Source of the DNA: Opitutia bacterium UBA977
GTDB lineage: Bacteria > Verrucomicrobiota > Verrucomicrobiia > Opitutales > Coraliomargaritaceae
Direction of reading: 5' to 3'
Assembly: GCA_002292345.1 (NCBI GenBank)
Contig: DBBT01000048.1
Span: 57,871-71,171 of the forward strand
DNA: 13,301 bases
A model generated the notes under the pieces. The model made no database searches, was not told the DNA's origin, and worked only from the letters and a program-made list of their open reading frames with translations. A program made the translations under genes and the position numbers. Of the stretch, positions 10,874 to 13,301 are shown piece by piece. Positions within the stretch are counted from its first letter, which is position 1. Each line of letters opens with the position of its first letter.

Positions 10874-11467
10874 TTATTCTCGACTGGTTTTTTTGAAGTC
10901 AGCACAGACGTCTTCGAACCAGGCGAGTAGGTCGCGCTCCATACTTTGCACGCGTTGCGGGCTTTGTATGGCTAGATTGGTTTGTTCCAGCGGGTCGTTT
11001 TTCAAGTTGTAAAGTTCGACGGGGGGCGGTGCTGGCAAATTCACCTCGGGCGCGGGATCGGTAATGATGCCGTTCTCGATAAAGTGCTCGGGTTGATACA
11101 TCGAGACGTCGAGCCATTTGATGTCGGGCACTTCGAAGGCTTCGGGCACAAACGGGCGCACTAGTTTCCAATCGCCGTCTCGAATCGCGGCATTGTATTC
11201 GATCAGGGGATCGTAACGGTTCCACTGCCAGCAGCGTTTTGGATGGTAGGGGGCGACTTCGCCGCGCAATACCGCACTCTGATCGACGCCGTCTAGCTTG
11301 AGTGTGCTCGGTGCTTCGACCCCTGCGAAATTGAGGATGGTTGGTAGCCAATCGCACATGTGGAAGAAGGTGTTGTCGCCGGAGTCGTTCTTCTCTAGTC
11401 CTGCTGGCCAACGCACGATCGCGGGTACCCGAATGCCGCCTTCGTAGGTAGAGCCTTTGGAGCCGCG
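10874..11467 (-). pseudogene. Arylsulfatase C-terminal remnant, 5' part missing
   Basis: This is the last 197 or so codons of a type I (formylglycine) sulfatase, which would cleave sulfate esters from polysaccharides. The readable part begins RGSKGSTYEGGIRVPAIVRW, the conserved loop that precedes the C-terminal subdomain. It continues with HMCDWLPTILNFAG, LDGVDQSAVLRGE, AIRDGDWKLVRP and ELYNLKNDPLEQTNLA, and ends in a normal TAA. Everything upstream is gone: the signal peptide, the CxPSR formylglycine motif and the metal ligands. An enzyme from this piece would be inactive. An in-frame GTG (11416) could start a 180-residue peptide but has no family support. Upstream of 11467 the frame runs into antisense of the LacI remnant, so the break is a rearrangement, not a point mutation. 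Confidence 0.85.
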
Positions 11468-11642
11468 TGTGGCGATTTCGTCTTTTGACCAGGAGCCGTA
11501 TCAGATCGGTCGCAATGCAGCGAAGCTGTTGGTCGAGCGCATCGAGAAGGGGCCGAGCAAGCGTCGCCCTAAGGCGAAGACAATCCTTAGTGAGCCGAAG
11601 TTTGTCGAGGGCACTTCGTGCTCCGCAGTTGAGGGGGAGTAG
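11457..11642 (+). pseudogene. LacI-family regulator C-terminal remnant
   Basis: About 60 codons matching the end of a LacI-type regulator. From EPRVAISSFDQEPYQIG to EGTSCSA it aligns without gaps to residues 287-342 of the complete regulator at 9780-10811, with 40 of 56 identical by hand count. The stop (TAG) is about where expected. The helix-turn-helix and nearly all of the ligand domain are missing, and a stop codon lies just upstream in frame (11445-11447), so no regulator can be made. Divergence of about 30% shows it came from an older paralogue, not from a recent copy of its neighbour. It abuts and slightly overlaps the sulfatase remnant on the opposite strand. Confidence 0.85.
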
Positions 11643-11645
11643 CAG

Positions 11646-11660
11646 AGGGCAGCGTGCCCT
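11646..11660 (+). other. Hairpin after LacI remnant
   Basis: AGGGCA and TGCCCT form a perfect 6-bp stem with a GCG loop, beginning three bases after the LacI remnant stop codon. There is no T tract, so it may stabilise a transcript end or be the residue of a terminator. Confidence 0.4.
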
Positions 11661-11684
11661 GCGAAGTCTGGAAGGCGACTGTGT

Positions 11685-11738
11685 CCTGCATCGCTTGAAA
11701 AGCGGCGCGGGAAGCGGGGAGGTCAGAGACCTGCATCG
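11685..11738. repeat. Spaced 9-bp direct repeat
   Basis: CCTGCATCG occurs at 11685-11693 and 11730-11738, 45 bases apart start to start. A small GGTC-AGA-GACC hairpin (11721-11731) precedes the second copy. Function unknown. Confidence 0.35.
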
Positions 11739-11776
11739 AGTAATAATCTAGGATGGTTGATTGTTGAAAATAAATG

Positions 11777-11792
11777 ATAATGTTAACATTAT
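11777..11792. promoter_or_regulatory. Perfect 16-bp palindrome, candidate LacI-type operator
   Basis: ATAATGTTAACATTAT is a perfect inverted repeat of the size bound by LacI-family dimers, about 190 bases before the GH36-like gene. It overlaps a possible weak promoter (-35 TTGAAA at 11764-11769, -10 CATTAT at 11787-11792, spacer 17), so a bound repressor would block it. The neighbouring LacI-type regulator is the natural candidate ligand; this is inference. Confidence 0.5.
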
Positions 11793-11881
11793 TGCTTTGA
11801 AGTATTCCTAAAAACTGCTGTAAATAGCTAAATGACCAGTGAGCATCGCACTTTTGACCGATACTATTCGAGAATGACCTG

Positions 11882-11890
11882 TGTTAGAAT
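11882..11890 (+). promoter_or_regulatory. Candidate extended -10 promoter of the GH36-like gene
   Basis: TGT followed by TAGAAT gives a TGn extended -10 with five of six matches. No good -35 lies 17 bases upstream, which extended -10 promoters tolerate. The leader would be about 90 bases. Alternative to the promoter overlapping the 11777 palindrome. Confidence 0.35.
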
Positions 11891-11984
11891 CTGCCTTTAG
11901 TAATGACCACCCAGTTCCGTTTCTCTCCTGTCTGCTCAATGCGAGCTTAACGAATTTAATTCTAATTACTTAAAACGTAAAAAT

Positions 11985-13301
11985 ATGAAAACCACCAAAC
12001 TATTAACCATTGGATTGCTAGGCGCTGGCCTACAATCGTTCTTATTTGCGGCGAGCTTGGATGATGTCAGTTTCGCCGATAATAGCTCTACGGTCGTCGC
12101 TGAGGCTTCGGGTATTGCTGAATTCACGGGTGCCTCGTCTGCGGTGTTTTCTATTGATGGTAAGCGTCATCGCATTGGCACTCAGGGCACGCAGCTGATT
12201 GGTGCTGTTCGCGAAAGCACGGTTGCCACGCCTTTTGGTAATGCAGATCTGCTGCAGGCCACGTATGGTCGTGCCGACTTTCCATTTGAGTATACGCTGA
12301 AGATTAAGACATTGCATGACGTGAACGCGTTTACGGTGCAAGCGGTGATTCATAATCGTAGTGACGCAGACATTCGCCTGCATGACTTCGATCTCTTCGA
12401 TGCCCGTAAGGGGCAGGGCGGGGCGCTCAATGTCGCTGAGCCGTCCGAGTGGTTGATCACTCCGCTGATGCAGGATTTAGACGCAGTGACTTATGATCTG
12501 GCAGAGAGGCGCCTGAATGAAGCTGCCTTATTCAAGGGCTCGAACGGTGACGGCTTCCTGGTCGGTCCTGTCGGTCCTGCGGAAGCTTACACCAATGTGC
12601 AGTTTAACAACCAGGAGTTCGTCGCATCAGTGGCCATGGATGGTGTGCTCGTGTCTGCTGGTGAGAGCCGTCGCAGTGAGGAGATGATCTTCTGCTTTGA
12701 GCCGACCACAACTGCGACGAATATTTGGACACGCTGGGTGGCGGCGACGCATGGTGCGCGCTTGCATCGCGGTCCAGTCTACGGTTGGTGCAGCTGGTAT
12801 GATACGACTACCAAGATTGATGCTGAGCATGTGCTCAATGTAACGGATACAATTGAAGCCAACCCAAACACATTTGGTAAGGGCATCGTTCAGATTGACG
12901 ATGGCTACCAGAAGATGGACGGTGACTGGAGCGCCAATGAGAAGTTTCCGATGGGGATGGCTGCGGTTGCTGAGCGCGTCCGTGAGTCGGGTAACATTCC
13001 AGGTGTTTGGTTTGCGCCGCTGATGATCAACCCGGAGCACCCATGGATCGATGAGAATCCGGATGCGATTCAGACCAATGCCAAGGGGATCGCGAGTTTC
13101 ATGAACGCGAATCCGTTCCACCCTGCAGGTGCGAAGTGGGTGAACCCCGATCACCCTGCGACCAAGAAGTATCTGCACAACATCATTACCGATGCGCGTG
13201 AGCGTGGCTTCGGTTACATTAAGATCGACTTCAATGGTATCGGTAATCGTTTCGTCGACCAGACCAAGACACGCCTTCAAGTCTTCCGTGATCTCTATAC
13301 A
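11985..13301 (+). CDS. Exported GH36-like glycosidase (alpha-galactosidase/raffinose-synthase clan), 3' end cut off
   Basis: Open from ATG 11985 to the window edge: 439 residues with no stop, so the gene continues outside. The first 23 residues (MKTTKLLTIGLLGAGLQSFL, then FAA) form a signal peptide, so the enzyme is exported to periplasm or beyond. Residues about 25-255 fit a beta-sandwich N-terminal domain. The TIM barrel then starts at VYGWCSWYD (265-273), with IVQIDDGYQ (301-309), IPGVWFAPL (338-346) and YIKIDFNG (411-418). In clan GH-D the Asp of the KxD strand is the nucleophile, here D415; the acid/base residue lies beyond the edge. The WCSWY and IDDGYQ wording points to GH36 alpha-galactosidase/raffinose-synthase-type proteins over GH27. 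Substrate unknown; sulfated galactan-type glycans would suit the sulfatase remnant nearby. Start chosen for the signal peptide; no Shine-Dalgarno. Confidence 0.85.
   Translation, partial: MKTTKLLTIGLLGAGLQSFLFAASLDDVSFADNSSTVVAEASGIAEFTGASSAVFSIDGKRHRIGTQGTQLIGAVRESTVATPFGNADLLQATYGRADFPFEYTLKIKTLHDVNAFTVQAVIHNRSDADIRLHDFDLFDARKGQGGALNVAEPSEWLITPLMQDLDAVTYDLAERRLNEAALFKGSNGDGFLVGPVGPAEAYTNVQFNNQEFVASVAMDGVLVSAGESRRSEEMIFCFEPTTTATNIWTRWVAATHGARLHRGPVYGWCSWYDTTTKIDAEHVLNVTDTIEANPNTFGKGIVQIDDGYQKMDGDWSANEKFPMGMAAVAERVRESGNIPGVWFAPLMINPEHPWIDENPDAIQTNAKGIASFMNANPFHPAGAKWVNPDHPATKKYLHNIITDARERGFGYIKIDFNGIGNRFVDQTKTRLQVFRDLYT

Larger units (their letters stand above)
11643..11984. other. Gene-free region between LacI remnant and GH36-like gene
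   Basis: I see no coding sequence in these 342 bases. From left to right it holds a 6-bp hairpin, a spaced 9-bp direct repeat, a 16-bp palindrome and an extended -10 element, each listed separately. The right half is distinctly AT-rich. The left part (to about 11750) is GC-richer and could be residue of the rearranged locus. Confidence 0.6.

Noticed and set aside
10899..11411. 170-codon alternative minus-strand frame over the sulfatase remnant
   Set aside because: Arginine-rich out-of-frame translation; the sulfatase motifs are in the other frame.
9506..12000. Mobile element or phage attachment site as the cause of the broken genes
   Set aside because: No transposase, integrase, terminal inverted repeats or target duplications are visible; a microhomology deletion fits better.
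12627..13280. 217-codon minus-strand open frame at the right end
   Set aside because: It is antisense to the GH36-like gene, whose plus-strand frame has a signal peptide and clear catalytic motifs. The long antisense frame is a codon-usage shadow.

Overview
The window carries seven protein-coding genes or partial genes, two gene remnants, and a few regulatory signals. Base composition is near 50% G+C by eye. The combination of an EF-G paralogue outside a ribosomal operon, a sulfatase remnant, LacI-type regulators, an exported GH36-like glycosidase and a lactaldehyde-type dehydrogenase, together with scarce Shine-Dalgarno sequences, suggests a marine, polysaccharide-degrading bacterium, most plausibly of the Verrucomicrobiota (Opitutales/Puniceicoccales-like). 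This assignment is an inference from gene content. No rRNA or other decisive phylogenetic marker is present.

Left and centre (1-9505) hold housekeeping and metabolic genes. An EF-G gene (fusA-type, minus strand) ends in a clear intrinsic terminator. It is divergent from an aldA-type lactaldehyde/glycolaldehyde dehydrogenase, which is followed by citramalate synthase (cimA; threonine-independent isoleucine route). Convergent to cimA is a UvrD/Rep/PcrA-like helicase. Divergent from the helicase is an isochorismate synthase (menF/entC family). These are mostly single-gene units separated by their own intergenic regions, with no obvious shared pathway. AldA could oxidise lactaldehyde from deoxy-sugar (fucose/rhamnose) breakdown, which would fit the right end functionally, but the two are not physically linked.

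Right part (9506-13301) looks like the edge of a sugar-utilisation locus. It contains a complete LacI-family regulator, a convergent sulfatase remnant that has lost its catalytic N-terminal half, and directly abutting that a C-terminal remnant of a second LacI paralogue. After a 342-base gene-free region with a perfect 16-bp palindrome (candidate operator) comes an exported GH36/raffinose-synthase-like glycosidase that runs off the right edge. Sulfatase and LacI remnants meet head to head at about 11457-11467, where roughly 8-11 bp read plausibly as part of either family. This looks like a deletion scar, or an assembly join, that removed the 5' parts of both genes.

I found no CRISPR array, transposase, tRNA or rRNA, and no convincing new system. 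The most distinctive items are the remnant junction, the palindrome upstream of the GH36-like gene, and the near absence of Shine-Dalgarno sequences.
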